Shown piece by piece: positions 1 through 10,980 of a stretch of DNA of 64,000 nt. Numbering within the stretch: the stretch's first letter is position 1; every line of letters starts with the position of its first letter. The translations under genes and the position numbers were made by a program. Location of the stretch: the NCBI GenBank assembly GCA_005408345.1, contig SEMN01000531.1:1-64000 (forward strand), read 5' to 3'. The notes beneath the pieces were generated by a model. It worked only from the letters and a program-made list of their open reading frames with translations. It was not told the origin of the DNA and did not search any database. The stretch is from Macquaria australasica (Eukaryota; Chordata; Actinopteri; Centrarchiformes; Percichthyidae).

Positions 1-2084
1 GTTCCACCAATCTGGAAGAATCACGTTTAGCCTGGCAAGTTAGTCTTAAAATTTATAGGAAGGCCCTCCGTAATGCCAGAGCAGCCTACTACTCATCATT
101 AATAGAGGAAAATAAGAACAACCCCAGGTTTCTGTTCAGCACTGTAGCCAGGCTGACAGAGTCACAGCTCTGTTGAGCCATGTATTCCTATAGACCTCAG
201 TAGTAATGACTTCATGAGCTTCTTTAATGATAAAATTCTAACTATTAGAGGCAAAATTCAGCACCTCCTGCCCTCAGTTGGTACTGACTTAACTTCAAAC
301 ACAGGAACCTTAGAAACAACTGTAAAACCTAATGTACATTTAGACTGCTTTTCTCCCATCAACCTTAGTCAACTAACCTCCATGATTTCCTCATCTAAGC
401 CATCAACGTGTCTCTTAGACCCTGTCCCAACTAGGCTGCTTAAAGAAATTTTACCTTTAGTTAGCACTTATTTACTAGATATGATCAATCTGTCCTTATT
501 AAAAGGCTATGTGCCACAGTCCTTTAAAGTAGCTGTAATTAAGCCTCTTCTTAAAAGCCCACTCTTGATCCAGGGATTTTGTCAAATTATAGACCTATAT
601 CTAACCCTCCTTTTCTCTCTAAGGTCCTTGAGAAAGCAGTCGCCAATCAGTTGTGTGACTTTCTACACAACAATAAGCTGTTTGAGGATTTCCAGTCAGG
701 ATTTAGAGTGCATCATAGCACAGAGACAGCACTGGTGAAAGTTACAAATGACCTTCTAATTGCATCAGACAAAGGACTTGTCTCTGTACTTGTCTTACTA
801 GATCTTAGTGCTGCATTCGATACCATTGACCATCACATTCTATTACAGAGACTAGAACATTTTATTGGCATTAAAGGTACTGCACTAAGCTGGTTTAAAT
901 CCTATTTATCAGATAGATATCAGTTTGTACACGTTAATGATGAATCCTCTATGCACGCCAAAGTTAGTCACGGAGTTCCACAAGGTTCTGTGCTTGGACC
1001 AATTCTATTTACCTTGTATATGCTTCCTTTAGGCAATATTATTAGGAAGCACTCCATAAATTTTCATTGTTATGCAGATGATACCCAATTATATTTATCG
1101 ATCAAGCCAGATGAAACCAATCAATTAGCTAAACTTCAAGCATGCCTTAAGGACATAAAACCTGGATGACCTGCAATTTTCTGATGTTAAACTCAGACAA
1201 AACCGAAGTTTACCAAGTGTACTTGGCCCCGAACACCTTCGAAACACATTATCTAAAGATATAGTTTCTCTAGATGGCATTGCCCTGGCCTCCAGCGAAA
1301 CCGTAAGGAATCCTGGAGTTATCTTTGATCAGGATATGTCCTTTAACTCCCACATAAAACAAACTTCAAGAACTGCCTTTTTTCATTTACGTAACATTGC
1401 AAAAATCAGGCACATCCTGTCTCAAAAGGATGCAGAAAAACTAGTCCATGCATTTGTTACGTCTAGGTTGGATTATTCTATTATCAGGCTGCCCCAATAA
1501 GTCCCTTAAGACTCTCCAGCTGATTCAGAATGCTGCGGCACGTTTACTGACAAGAACCAGAAAAAGAGATCATATTTCTCCAATATTAGCTTCTCTACAC
1601 TGGCTCCCTGTAAAATCCAGAATAGAATTTAAAATCCTTCTCCTCACCTTCAAAGCCCTAAATGGTCAGGCACCATCATATCTTAAAGAGCTCATAGTAC
1701 CCTATTACCCCACTAGAGCACTGCGCTCCCAGAATGCAGGGTTCCTTGTGGTTCCTAGAGTCTCTAAAAGTAGAATGGGAGCCAGAGCCTTCAGCTATCA
1801 AGCTCCTCTCCTGTGGAACCAGATCCCAGTTTGTGTACGGGAGGCGGACAACCTCCTCACATTTAAGAGTAGGCTTAAGACTTTCCTCTTTGATAAAGCT
1901 TATAGTAGGGCTGACTCAGGTGACCCCTGAGCCACCCCTTAGTTATGCTGCTATAGGCCTAGACTGCCGGGGGACTTCCTATGATGCACTGAGCTCCTTT
2001 CTCCTCCTCTTCCTCTCCATCTGTACGCCCTCATATCCCATCAATGCTTGTTATTAATTCAACTTCTTCCCGTAGTTGTGTGCT

Positions 2085-2118
<34 letters not shown>

Positions 2119-2641
2119 CCTTCTGTTGCTTTCTGCAGGTATTTCTGCCTCCGGAGCTGTAGAGTCTGGGTCTGTGGTTGCTGCCGCCTGCTGCCCCCGT
2201 GCTCCTGCTCTGCACCCGCTGCTGCTATTGCTGTTGTTGCTCTTGTTATTAGTATTGCTATTATAGTGTTGCTCTTAGTGTTGTTTCTGTTGGTGTTAAC
2301 ATCAATGCCATTGCCATATCTATTGCCTTACATCCCTATGTGGAACTGTATTGTGCTGCTGTATGTTCTCTTTCCTCCTGCTCTCTCTCTCCCGCTCCCC
2401 CCCTCCCCCTTCAACCCAACCGGTCGAGGCAGATGACCGCCCACCTAGAGCCTGGTTCTGCTCGAGGTTTCTACCTGTTAAAAGGGAGTTTTTCCTTGCC
2501 ACTGTCACATAGTGCTTGCTCATGGTGGGAACTGTTGGGTCTCTGTAAATATAAAGAGTCGGTCTAGACTTGCTCTATTCGAAAAAGTGCCCTGAGATAA
2601 CTTTGTTATGATATGGCGCTATATAAATAAAACTGAATTGA
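1..2641 (+). mobile_element. L2-clade LINE, 5' end outside window
   Basis: Non-LTR retrotransposon in sense orientation. It runs from the linker upstream of reverse transcriptase, through RT and the C-terminal region, into a 3' UTR with a (CT)n tract (about 2091-2120) and the usual fish L2 tail, GCGCTATATAAATAAAACTG followed by GAATT repeats and a poly-T run at 2642-2658. The same 3' region recurs at 3694-4446, and antisense at 6291-6453, 11782-13425 and 55331-55396, which defines its boundary. The endonuclease domain is outside the window or lost. Clade assignment is from motif recognition. Confidence 0.9.
214..1930 (+). pseudogene. L2 reverse transcriptase ORF, frameshifted
   Basis: Decayed ORF2 of the L2 LINE, in at least three frame blocks. 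214-738 holds the pre-RT linker. 579-1169 holds RT: LDLSAAFDTIDH near 796-830, GVPQGSVLGPILF near 973-1010 and the catalytic YADD at 1071-1082. 1448-1930 holds the C-terminal region with QNAAARLLTRT and LHWLPVK. Frames change near 580-660 and just after 1169, so no full-length enzyme can be made, although the catalytic aspartates are still encoded. The RT would copy element RNA at a nicked chromosomal target. Confidence 0.9.
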
Positions 2642-3321
2642 ATTTTTTTTTTTTTTTTGTCTGTATTTTTTTTCTATGTTTTTATTTACCCATCTATTAT
2701 TGTTTGTTATTGCACAGTTTTGCAATAAAATAATTAAATAAAAAACTCCTTTCTTCTGCATGAATAAAGAAAAACAGGACTGACCAGAAATAATAATCAA
2801 ATAATGTATAAAAATGAAATAAAAGTACATCCTTCTGCCTTCTGCAAATGCTTTGGCCATTATGTTTCCATGAACTTTATATGGCCCAAATATTTCTGGG
2901 TCGCAACACTATCAATACAGAGCAGAGTTCAAGGTTTAATACGCCTCTGGAACCTCTGTGTATCTGTGGTTCACTTAGCCTACATACAAACTACACAGCA
3001 GTCTGTTAACTTACACTGGCTGGTCAGCCTTGTCCCACTGTCACCGCCAGTTACACACACCGTGCAGTATTTGAAAAACGAGACGTTAATGTTTAGTAAA
3101 GCGCCAGCCTTCACTTGGATATCAGCAGCTCCTCAGTGAGCTGAATTATTTTCTTTCCATAATCAAACAAGCTGTTGAGTTGAATGTAGGTGGTCAAACC
3201 GGGACAGAAGGACTGACATCTTTGTAAACAGTTGACATTGCATAATGCATGTAGTTATGTTGTTAATGTGTTGTGTTATGTCTTACCATATAATTATCTC
3301 TCTGTCAGCTTTCCCTGTTGA
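2642..3321. other. No recognised feature between L2 copies
   Basis: Begins with the T-rich tail of the L2 copy, then AT-rich unique-looking sequence. Short ORFs here have no recognisable domain. Confidence 0.5.
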
Positions 3322-3392
3322 TATCACTGTCTCTCGTCTTCGACAGTTGTCAAAATGACCTTTGTACAGCTAGGTTCACGTAGACGTGTCAG
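3322..3392 (+). repeat. Left copy of imperfect direct repeat
   Basis: About 71 bp including the block GACAGTTGTCAAAATGACC. It recurs in the same orientation at 4615-4689 with scattered substitutions and a small indel. The two copies bracket 1.2 kb that includes an L2 3' end. The family is not recognised. Confidence 0.7.
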
Positions 3393-3693
3393 AGGTACCT
3401 CTTGCAGCTTTTTATGCTCTTACTGTGTCAGCAGGAACAAAAAAAACACTTCCTGTTCTTACCCTTCAGAATAAGAGCGCCCTCTCCACACGTCAATTGA
3501 ATGAAAAACTTCACCCGCTGGTTAGACTCTACGGTGACGAAAAAAACGTTTTTGCTTTTAAAAATAAAATAGTAAAGTTTTCACAAATCTGAAAGTGAGT
3601 TTAAAAGAGCATAAAGGCTTTTACTACAGTGTATAACACCTTTTCGCAATTATAAGTGGCACAAAAATGGAGAACTGGTCGCTTAATAATATT

Positions 3694-4446
3694 TCGCTCT
3701 TTGATAAAGCTTATAGTAGGGCTGACTCAGGTGACCCCTGAGCCACCCCTTAGTTATGCTGCTATAGGCCTAGACTGCCGGGGGACTTCCTATGATGCAC
3801 TGAGCTCCTCTCTCCTCCTCTTCCTCTCCATCTGTACGCCCTCATATCCCATCAGTGCTTGTTATTAATTCAACTTCTTCCCGTAGTTGTGTGCTTTCTC
3901 TCCTCTCTCTCTCTCTCTCTCTCCCCCCTTCTGTTGCTTTCTGCAGGTATTTCTGCCTCTGGAGCTGTAGGGTCTGGGTTTGTGGTTGCTGCCGCCTGCT
4001 GCCCCCGTGCTCCTGCTCTGCACCCGCTGATGCTATTGCTGTTGTTGCTGTTATTAGTATTGCTATTATAATGTTGCTCTTAGTGTTGTTTCTGTTGGTG
4101 TTAACATCAATGCCATTACCATATCTATTACTTTACATCTCTATGTGGAACTGTATTGTGCTGCTGTATGTTCTCTTTCCTCCTGCTCTCTCTCTCCCCC
4201 GCTCCCCCCCCCCCAACCCAACCGGTCGAGGCAGATGACCGCCCACCTAGAGCCTGGTTCTGCTCGAGGTTTCTACCTGTTAAAAGGGAGTTTTTCCTTG
4301 CCACTGTCATAGTGCTTGCTCATGGTGGGAACTGTTGGGTCTCTGTAAATATAAAGAGTCGGTCTAGACTTGCTCTATTCGAAAAAGTGCCCTGAGATAA
4401 CTTTGTTATGATATGGCGCTATATAAATAAAACTGAATTGAATTGA
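3694..4446 (+). mobile_element. L2 LINE 3' fragment
   Basis: Severely 5'-truncated L2 copy. It begins at the CTCTTTGATAAAGCTTATAG point equivalent to about 1887 of the first copy and runs through the same 3' UTR, (CT)n tract, TATATAAATAAAACTG tail and GAATT repeats. Only the last ORF2 codons are present. 5' truncation is normal for target-primed reverse transcription. High similarity to the 1-2641 copy suggests both are fairly recent. Confidence 0.9.
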
Positions 4447-4614
4447 ATTAATATCACCATTTAAGTTTATCTTAGCTTTCCCCTTACTGAAGCAACTTCA
4501 GTAAAAACATTTTGGCCTGAAGTTTAGCTTACACATGACCTACTTTATTTACAGGGACATTCTTGAGACTGGTCTGCACTACCTCAATGTGATTTTTTTT
4601 TTTTTTTTTTTAAT

Positions 4615-4689
4615 TATCACTATTTCTCGTCTTTGACAGTTGTCAAAATGACCTTTGTACAGCTGGATTTATGTAGACTTGTGTGTCAG
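4615..4689 (+). repeat. Right copy of imperfect direct repeat
   Basis: Partner of 3322-3392. It is followed by a palindromic GTTCATGAAC motif and a short stretch rich in GAACGA/TCGTTC that may be the end of another element. Confidence 0.65.
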
Positions 4690-4922
4690 ATGTGTCGTTC
4701 ATGAACGAATCGTTCATTTTGATCGACTCTTTGATATGAACGAGTAGTAATGAGTCGTCTCAGAGAGTAATTCGATCATTTTGGCGCCTGCACAACAATA
4801 ATAATGCACGAGTTTCGTTTTTCTCACGTGACAGCTGACTGGTTTGGGTCATTCATTCCTTATGACAGCTACACAGGCTCAGTATTGAACAGAAATGAAT
4901 AGTCAAACAAGTATTGTACAGA

Positions 4923-5475
4923 CCATAGACTGTATAAAAGAAGTGGACTTATCCACCGTGATGTCACCTATTGGTTTGTGGACTATCGTTTCAAAGCCTA
5001 GAGTTTGGCATTTTGGCCATCGGCATCTTGTTGTTGTTTTTTTGGAGCCAGAAGTGACCATATTTGGACAAGAGGGTGGAGCTGGGTATCTCAGATCCCA
5101 AAGAAGCTATGCACACCCACCTATACCAACAACTTGACTACCCCTTCATCTTGGCTACGCTGTGTGAAGTCGTTGCTAACAAAGTTAGCTTGTAAATGTA
5201 CTTACCAGAAAAATTGAACAGCCAACTCCTTAGAGTGTCTTTTAGTACAACCGAACGCATCTGTCCTGATTGATAGGTTGCCATGGTAGTGACTTGGTAG
5301 TCGATTGAGACCATAAACTCATTAGGAAAATGTTTACTAAGATAATAAATCAAGTGAGAAGAAGGGTAATTTTCCCATAGACTTCTATACAATCGGACTT
5401 CTTTTTGCAACCAGTGAAGTCGCCCCTTGCCAGCCATTAGAAAGAAATGCAGGTTTAAGGCTTGTGTGTGGTACA
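4923..5475 (+). mobile_element. Fish interspersed repeat, CCATAGAC-ended type
   Basis: Starts CCATAGACTGTATAAAAGAA and contains CCCATAGACTTCTATACAAT and AAATGCAGGTTTAAGG, blocks I recognise from abundant teleost non-autonomous repeats. Its first bases match the end of the MITE at 7361. The right boundary is uncertain and no target duplication was identified. Non-coding. Confidence 0.55.
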
Positions 5476-5494
5476 GACATGGCATTGAAGTTGG

Positions 5495-5870
5495 TTGTTA
5501 TCAGGAACTCTGTACCCTAGAATGAACTGTTCCAGTAAGTATCTTACTCAGTCAGTATGTTGCCACTTGAGCAGTCTCACAACCTGTTGCGAGTCACTCA
5601 CTCTCCCCCTCCCTTACACTCTCACACTTCTCTTTTAGCAACCTCAAGGGTTTGGCAAGTTTACACAGTTGTCATGCAGTGTTATGCTAATTAGGTAAAT
5701 TACACAGACACACAGGAGGAGTCTAACTTTCTCCAGGCATTTCACCCTCACCTGGTGTTAACGTTTCTTCACAAACAGTTAGGCACATGGACGTCTTCAA
5801 CTTATATGATTATATATCGCTTTGGCTGCTTACAAACACATGAGCATTTAATACAACAATTTCCATCACA
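5495..5870 (-). repeat. Candidate 3' LTR of the endogenous retrovirus
   Basis: On the minus strand the run AAAGGGGG (polypurine tract, 5881-5874) is followed by TAA and then TGTGATGGAAATTG at 5870, as expected where an LTR starts. A TATA-like TATATAATCATATAAG block lies about 70 bp in. The far end is not fixed, because no matching 5' LTR exists in the window to align with. Confidence 0.35.
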
Positions 5871-5949
5871 TTACCCCCTTTGATTATTTCTTTAATTTTG
5901 TGTATTAAATAAAATTTTAGCCCAGTGGCTTCAAACAACTCTTCTGGAG

Positions 5950-6700
5950 TTGGGTCAAGTTCAGAACCCATTACCATTTTCCAATTCACTCAGACCTTGT
6001 ACTGCATTTAACATATTGTTGCACCTGACCTACAATTCCTCCAATCCATCGGTACATCAGTGCATGTATAGAGGTAAGTGTACAAGTGCAAAAACACAGT
6101 ATGATACCAAACACCACTACTACTGGAATCATTACCAAACATTGCCCCCCAGTTTGTCATTCAACCATTGATTGAAACTCTGTCCTGCAGAATCAGAGGA
6201 ACCAAAGGCATCTCTAATTTTCTCTAGAGCTGTAATTACACTTTAATATTGTCAGATGTGTCTGGAATCAGTGACATACAGGCTTCACCTCAATTCAATT
6301 CAGTTTTATTTATATAGCGCCATATCATAACAAAGTTATCTCAGGGCACTTTTTCGAATAGAGCAAGTCTAGACCGACTCTTTATATTTACAGAGACCCA
6401 ACAGTTCCCACCATGAGCAAGCACTATGCGACAGTGGCAAGGAAAAACTCCCTTGGAAGGATCTCCTGTGAGATTCAAAGTTATATAGTCCTCCTGTTTT
6501 TGCCATCAGATAATCTAGAGCCATTTTATGTTTCAGCAGGGTTAGTCTATGTGATTTGTCATTTTCACCCAGATATTGGAACCCTTTAATGGTCTCATTA
6601 GCAAATGCAGACATAGTATAGGTTAGGTTATCAATGTGGTCAGCTAAGAAGGTTACACCATACCCTGGCAGAATGCCTATACCCCATTTCTCACCTATGG
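5950..6700 (-). pseudogene. Retroviral envelope TM subunit remnant
   Basis: Minus-strand fragments on either side of the L2 scrap at 6291-6453. The upstream part (about 6640-6460) has a heptad-like helical stretch with HKMALDYLMAK, the pattern found before the cysteine motif of retroviral TM proteins. The downstream part (about 6290-5950) contains EACMSLIPDTSDN, then a tryptophan-containing membrane-proximal stretch, a hydrophobic VVVVFGIILCF membrane segment and a short basic tail. A frameshift follows SDNIKV and a stop precedes the membrane segment. Envelope TM normally anchors the surface subunit and drives fusion. This copy is broken by an insertion, a frameshift and stops. Confidence 0.55.
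6291..6453 (-). mobile_element. L2 LINE 3' scrap inserted in retroviral env
   Basis: Antisense copy of the last 160 bp of L2 (AATTCAATTCAGTTTTATTT through CTTTATATTTACAGAGACCC to AAAACTCCCTT). It splits the env TM remnant, so it arrived after the retrovirus. Confidence 0.9.
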
Positions 6701-6739
6701 AGATTCTCCAGTGTCTGGAGTGTCTCTTGGTTATGTCCC

Positions 6740-7345
6740 AAAGATGCTCTTGGACTAGGAAAGTCCATCCCTCTGCCTTCCCATAAGAACTTCAAATGGA
6801 GAATAACCTGTTTTCAGTCTTCCCCTTCCCCTCATGCTCAGTAGCACCAGGGGTAGAGCCTGAACCCAGTTAAGCCCTGTCTCTTCACACACTTTATTCA
6901 CTTTGAGTTTAATTGTGCCATTCTCTAACTCTACTGCTCCTCCACTCTGTGGGTGATAGGCACTGTGTTCATAAATCAGTTGTCAGATGATCTGACATCT
7001 GCTGCATGGTGTGATTGTGAGTATGAAGTGTGTGCCATTATCACAAGTTAGTTTCCTCTGTATTCCCCATCTGGGAATAATCTCCCTCCGTTGCACTTTT
7101 GCTACTGCTGCTGCATCTGCTTTTCCTGTGGGAAAAACCTCAAACCATTTAGAGAACATATATATCAACAATCACCAAACAATATTTCTTTCCTTTACAT
7201 GGAGATAGTTCAATGAAATCCATCCACTACACCTATTTCAGTGATTACAGCATAACCAGAAAGGTATTGAGTGTCTGAGGGTCTTATCGCTGAGTCATCA
7301 CAAAAGAAATTAGAATAGGGGTTTGCATCAAGTCTGGCCTAAGTG
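6740..7345 (-). pseudogene. Retroviral pol: RNase H start and integrase remnant
   Basis: At 7345-7205 the minus strand reads CDDSAIRPSDTQYLSGYAVI, the start of a retroviral RNase H. Most of RNase H is then missing. The core begins near 7230 with DFIELSPCKGKKYCLVIVD; the 7171-6983 ORF gives FSKWFEVFPTGKADAA and CDNGTHF, the catalytic-core neighbourhood including the second acidic position. About 6960-6780 gives SGGAVELENGTIK and YSPFEVLMGR, typical of the integrase core end and C-terminal domain. Integrase joins viral DNA to the host chromosome. Stops and an RNase H deletion inactivate this copy. Confidence 0.8.
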
Positions 7346-7360
7346 ATGGAACTGTATCTG

Positions 7361-7877
7361 CCATAGACTGTATATAAAGAAGGATGAGGTGACAGCTCCC
7401 CAAAAGTGAAGCCAAAACATCTTGATCGCCCCCTGGTGGCTGGCTGCAGTATAGGTCATAAACCCCACCTCCTCCGTGTTAGTGGATGGGACATGGGCCA
7501 AACTGAAAAGTCAAAGTACACGTTAAATACATTTTTCCCAAAGATGGTTTCTGTAATTTTAGGTAGTTCTTATCACGCTGATGTTTGTTCAAGTGTTCGT
7601 TTTTCTGATAAGTTTGTTTTTAATTAGTTATTTGATGCTATAAAAACAGGGTGTCACGTCATGATTGACAGCTATGAGTGTGCTCGCGATTGGCTCAGGT
7701 GGCTGTATAGGCGGGACCTCGATACCACAGCCCCACCACGGATCACTATTGCGCAGACTCTGGCTCCAAATGACGTCACCAGCGCAAGATGGCAGCTCCT
7801 GTATTCAGGATATTGTGGCTTCATTTTTTACAATGGGAGGAAGTGAAGACGCATCGTCCAACTTTATACGTCTATGG
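7361..7877. mobile_element. MITE with CCATAGAC inverted ends inserted in retroviral pol
   Basis: Left end CCATAGACTGTATATAAAG; the right end in reverse complement is CCATAGACGTATAAAG, giving imperfect terminal inverted repeats of about 16-19 bp. The 517-bp body is non-coding. It separates RT-connection sequence (above 7877) from RNase H/integrase (below 7361), so it is younger than the retrovirus. No exact target duplication is seen directly at the ends. Confidence 0.65.
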
Positions 7878-8680
7878 TATCAACCAGTGTTTCATAATTA
7901 TGTATAATTAGCTCATTATCCATATCAACCAATGGAAGCAATGCAGCTGAGTTTAAAGGCGGGGCTCCATTAACCGAGAAGTTAGAGCGTTGTAGCCTGA
8001 CCTGGAGCAGCTGTGTAGGGTGGCAGAAAGCCAGAAATAGCAAAAGTCCATAACAATGGGGTCTGATTTCCCAGTTAGGATAGCCGTAGCTGCAACAGTT
8101 CACAAACAGGATGGCATCCCCTGCATAACAGGAGGCAGCTTAGAAGAATTGAAAGACATTGAGCTGTAATGAGAGCCATGTCTCTGAACCAAGATGAAGC
8201 AGTTTGTCTCAGTGGGATTGAGAAGGCTGAACACAAATCCATTAAATTTAGAATTGGGAGGCAATGAGGCCAAAATGGAGTTAACATCAGATACAACAGG
8301 TGTAGCTGCAAGAACAATTGAATTTACTGCTTTAAGATCTTGCACAAGCATCATTCTTCAGATCTGTTGGGTTTTGGGATATAAATGTATTACTGGCTAG
8401 AGGCAGGTGTCAGAACACCTTGTTCTAGAAGAGAATCAGTGACAGGTTTCATGCTTTTAATTGCTTCTTGAGGTAGATGATGCTGCTTAATGCAGGGCAG
8501 AACTACAATTGGTTTCAATGTCACTTTATATGTAGGAGCTAAAGTTACAAACTCAACATTGTTTTTATGCAAAGCCCATAATGATGCTGGTACTTTTACC
8601 CAACTCTAAGGGAAGCAACAATTGCAATTTAGGAGCAGGTGAACATTTTTCAAATGAAGTGTGATTTGGTTCTGAAGAAT
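7864..8680 (-). pseudogene. Retroviral reverse transcriptase remnant
   Basis: Minus-strand frames show successive RT segments: YKVTLKPIVVLPCIKQ and AIKSMKPVTDSLLEQGVLTP (8572-8390), then VQDLKAVNSIVLAATPVVSD (8354-8290), then LNSAALLPL in the connection region (about 7940). This matches the order in gamma/epsilon-type retroviral pol. The block holding the YxDD catalytic centre is not recognisable, apparently deleted or shifted around 8100-8200, and the frames change repeatedly. Confidence 0.7.
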
Positions 8681-8738
8681 GCAGAACTAACAATCAGGTG
8701 AAAAACCCAAAGGAATAGTAAGGGATGTGTGTTACTGT

Positions 8739-9878
8739 CAGTGTTGAACTAGTGACTTTCAAAAGGTATTACATATTACTAGTTACTTTCATTTGAAAGT
8801 AATACATTACTTTACAATATTACTGTATGTACAGTAATGCATTACTGATTACACTACTTTGGCAGAACTTTCACCAAAATAACCACAGAAGTACAACTAG
8901 GCATTATGAAATGGAAGAGGTTAATGTTGTATAACAGGTAATCAAAGCACAGAAGCTCAAGTTTATTGCAGTTCATTACAAATCCAGTGGTGGGCGATAT
9001 TGTATAGCCTAATGAAGGCTTAAAATCATCTGCTTATATTTACAAGTGTTATGATATAGATAACATTTATAATTAAATAGTCTAGACCTTTTTAAATAAA
9101 CAAATAGCCTTGGACACTGGGATGGGCAGGTAGACAAAAGATCAAAGTCTGATTGTCACAGTGGGAAGGCACGCAGCAAAGAAAGTACCCAAATGCAGAT
9201 GAACAGGCAGACTGGTGCAGTTCAGTGATTTATTTGTACTCAGTAGCTTACATGCAGGTACAGGTATGCAGACAGGCAGGCAGGTAGACAGGCAACAGGT
9301 AACAGGCAGATCCAGGTCCAGGTGACTGACACTCAAGGGAACATACAAAGGCACAACAACAACAAAACTCATGACAACCTGGACACAAGGAAACCAGGAT
9401 GAACCAACAACAGAACAAAGAAAGTGGACCGGTATATGAAGGGAGGCTGATGAGGGAATGAGGTGCAGGTGAGGAGGTGGGCGAGGAAGTCCAGGTAACT
9501 GCAGAGCAGACGAGGGAAGTGTGTAGTTGGGTGGGGCAGTCAGGTGATGGGGAATGGTGGGAAAGTCCAAAGGCATCTGATGGACTAGTGAAGAATAGCA
9601 CTGGGAAAACATAAATGTGGCTGGTGAGGAGGGACAGGGAGACACACTCTGAAACTGATAAATTATGAGTCTGACTCTGCAGTCTGCGCACTGGAAGAAG
9701 TGACGAGGGGTGGATGAATTCTTTAAAAAAAAAACAATAAACACTTAGTTTCAGGTGGTAACACATCACTGGACATAGTAAATGTAATAATATTGCCAAA
9801 ATCCTATTAGTAGCACGTTACATTACTTTGTTACTGCTAAAATTAATATATTACTTTAACGAGTTACCCCCAACACTG
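8739..9878. mobile_element. hAT-like MITE with nested repeat
   Basis: Ends CAGTGTTGAACTAGTGACTT (left) and, in reverse complement, CAGTGTTGGGGGTAACTCGTTA (right). Both sides continue in TTAC/GTAA-rich sub-terminal sequence typical of a very common fish hAT-derived MITE. The eight bases outside each end (GTTACTGT, GTTGCTAA) agree at five positions, a possible decayed 8-bp duplication. The middle (about 9120-9740) is different in character and probably a later insertion. Confidence 0.6.
9120..9740. repeat. Interspersed repeat inside the hAT-like MITE
   Basis: Purine-rich block with GACAGGCAGGCAGGTAGACA-type short tandem units near 9270-9300, and AGGCTGATGAGGGAATGAGG, recognised from common fish repeats. 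Minus-strand ORFs here (up to 200 aa) are low-complexity, rich in S/P/L/H, and have no domain. Confidence 0.45.
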
Positions 9879-10139
9879 GTTGCTAATAAGTCAAATCTGT
9901 AACTATAACCAAAGCATTGTCAAGCTGCCCTGTGGAGTTTTGTGGTAAAGAAAGTTGTGAACACAGTGTGTTTCTCACCAAAACACACATCATCGAGGTT
10001 TAATAAACATGCTAAATGCATTTCTGTCCTTATAAAAGATTTGCAATGTTGATTTATGGAAGAATTCTAAACCTACATTGTTTATCTTCATATTTGCTAG
10101 CTAGCAGTCTTCTTCTTGACCCTGACAAAAAAAAATTAT
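9879..10139. other. No recognised feature
   Basis: AT-rich spacer between the hAT-like MITE and the next LINE fragment. Confidence 0.5.
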
Positions 10140-10980
10140 TTTAATTGGACCTGATAACTTTGCCACTGCAGCTGATCAGTTTATTGGTCCATTTAAGTCA
10201 AATATCAAATCTACTACTAGGAATCTTGGTATCATCTTTGACCAGTATATGACTTTTGACCATCATGTTACTAAGCCTGTCCAGTCCTGCTTTCTTTAGC
10301 TAAGAAATATCTCAAAAATCAGACCATCTTATCTTCTAAGGATCTTGAACTGTTAATTCATACTTTCATTTTCTCCCGCTTAGACTACTGTAATTCCCTC
10401 TACATGTGCCTCAATCAAGCTGCTTTAAATCGCTTACAACTGGTTCAAAATGCAGCTGCCAGACTATTAACCAGAACCAGCCATCGGTCCCACATTACCC
10501 CTGTTCTTGCATCCCTCCACTGGCTTCCTGTAAAATTCAGAATAAACTACAAAATCCTGTTGATTACATATAAGGCACTATACGACCTCACCCCTAGATA
10601 CATTGCAGATCTCTTCGTTCCTCACTCCATTTCCCGGCCACTCCAATCTTCAAATCTCGGCCTTTTATCCATCCCTCGCTCCAACTGCAAAACAAAAGAT
10701 GACAGCGCCTTTGCAGTCTTAGCCCCAACCCTCTGGAATCATCTTCCCCAATCGGTCAGATTTGCTGAATCTTTGCACAGTTTTAAGCGGTTTCTAAAAC
10801 CCATCTTTATAGGCAAGTCTTTTTTATAAATCTCAACCTCTTTTTTTGTGCTGTGTTGTTATTGCAGTTTACTTTTCCTTTATGTATTTATTTATTTAGA
10901 TTTTTCGTATGTGTGTGTGAAGCACTTTGTATGTTTGTGTGTTTTAAAAAGTGCTATATAAATAAAGCTTTACTTACTTA
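10140..10980 (+). mobile_element. L2/CR1-type LINE 3' fragment, different subfamily
   Basis: Sense fragment of a LINE ORF2 C-terminal region. 10404-10829 encodes QLVQNAAARLLTRT, LASLHWLPVKFRI and LAPTLWNHLPQSVR, related to but clearly diverged from the 1-2641 family. Upstream (about 10200-10400) the same protein continues with stops and frameshifts. The 3' end is AAAAAGTGCTATATAAATAA followed by (ACTT)n, a different tail from the GAATT tail of the other L2 copies. 5'-truncated and dead. Confidence 0.85.

Larger units (their letters stand above)
5480..8738 (-). mobile_element. Endogenous retrovirus, defective and interrupted
   Basis: Minus-strand retroviral remnant, read from high to low coordinates: RT (about 8680-8100), RT-RNase H connection (8103-7864), start of RNase H (about 7345-7205), integrase (about 7230-6740), envelope TM (about 6640-5950), polypurine tract (5881-5873) and a candidate 3' LTR beginning TGTGATGG at 5870. 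No gag or 5' LTR is recognisable: the high-coordinate side runs into the hAT-like element at 8739. A MITE sits in the RNase H region and an L2 scrap in env. Numerous stops, frameshifts and deletions make it non-functional. The order pol-IN-env plus a polypurine tract supports a retrovirus rather than a Gypsy element. Confidence 0.75.

Noticed and set aside
2044..2266. L/S/V-rich ORFs resembling secreted or membrane peptides
   Set aside because: Translation of the (CT)n and GCTGCT-rich L2 3' UTR. The same frames recur at each L2 copy.
9142..9799. 200-aa and 183-aa overlapping minus-strand ORFs
   Set aside because: Low-complexity H/P/S/L-rich frames in a purine-rich repeat inside the hAT-like MITE. 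No motif.
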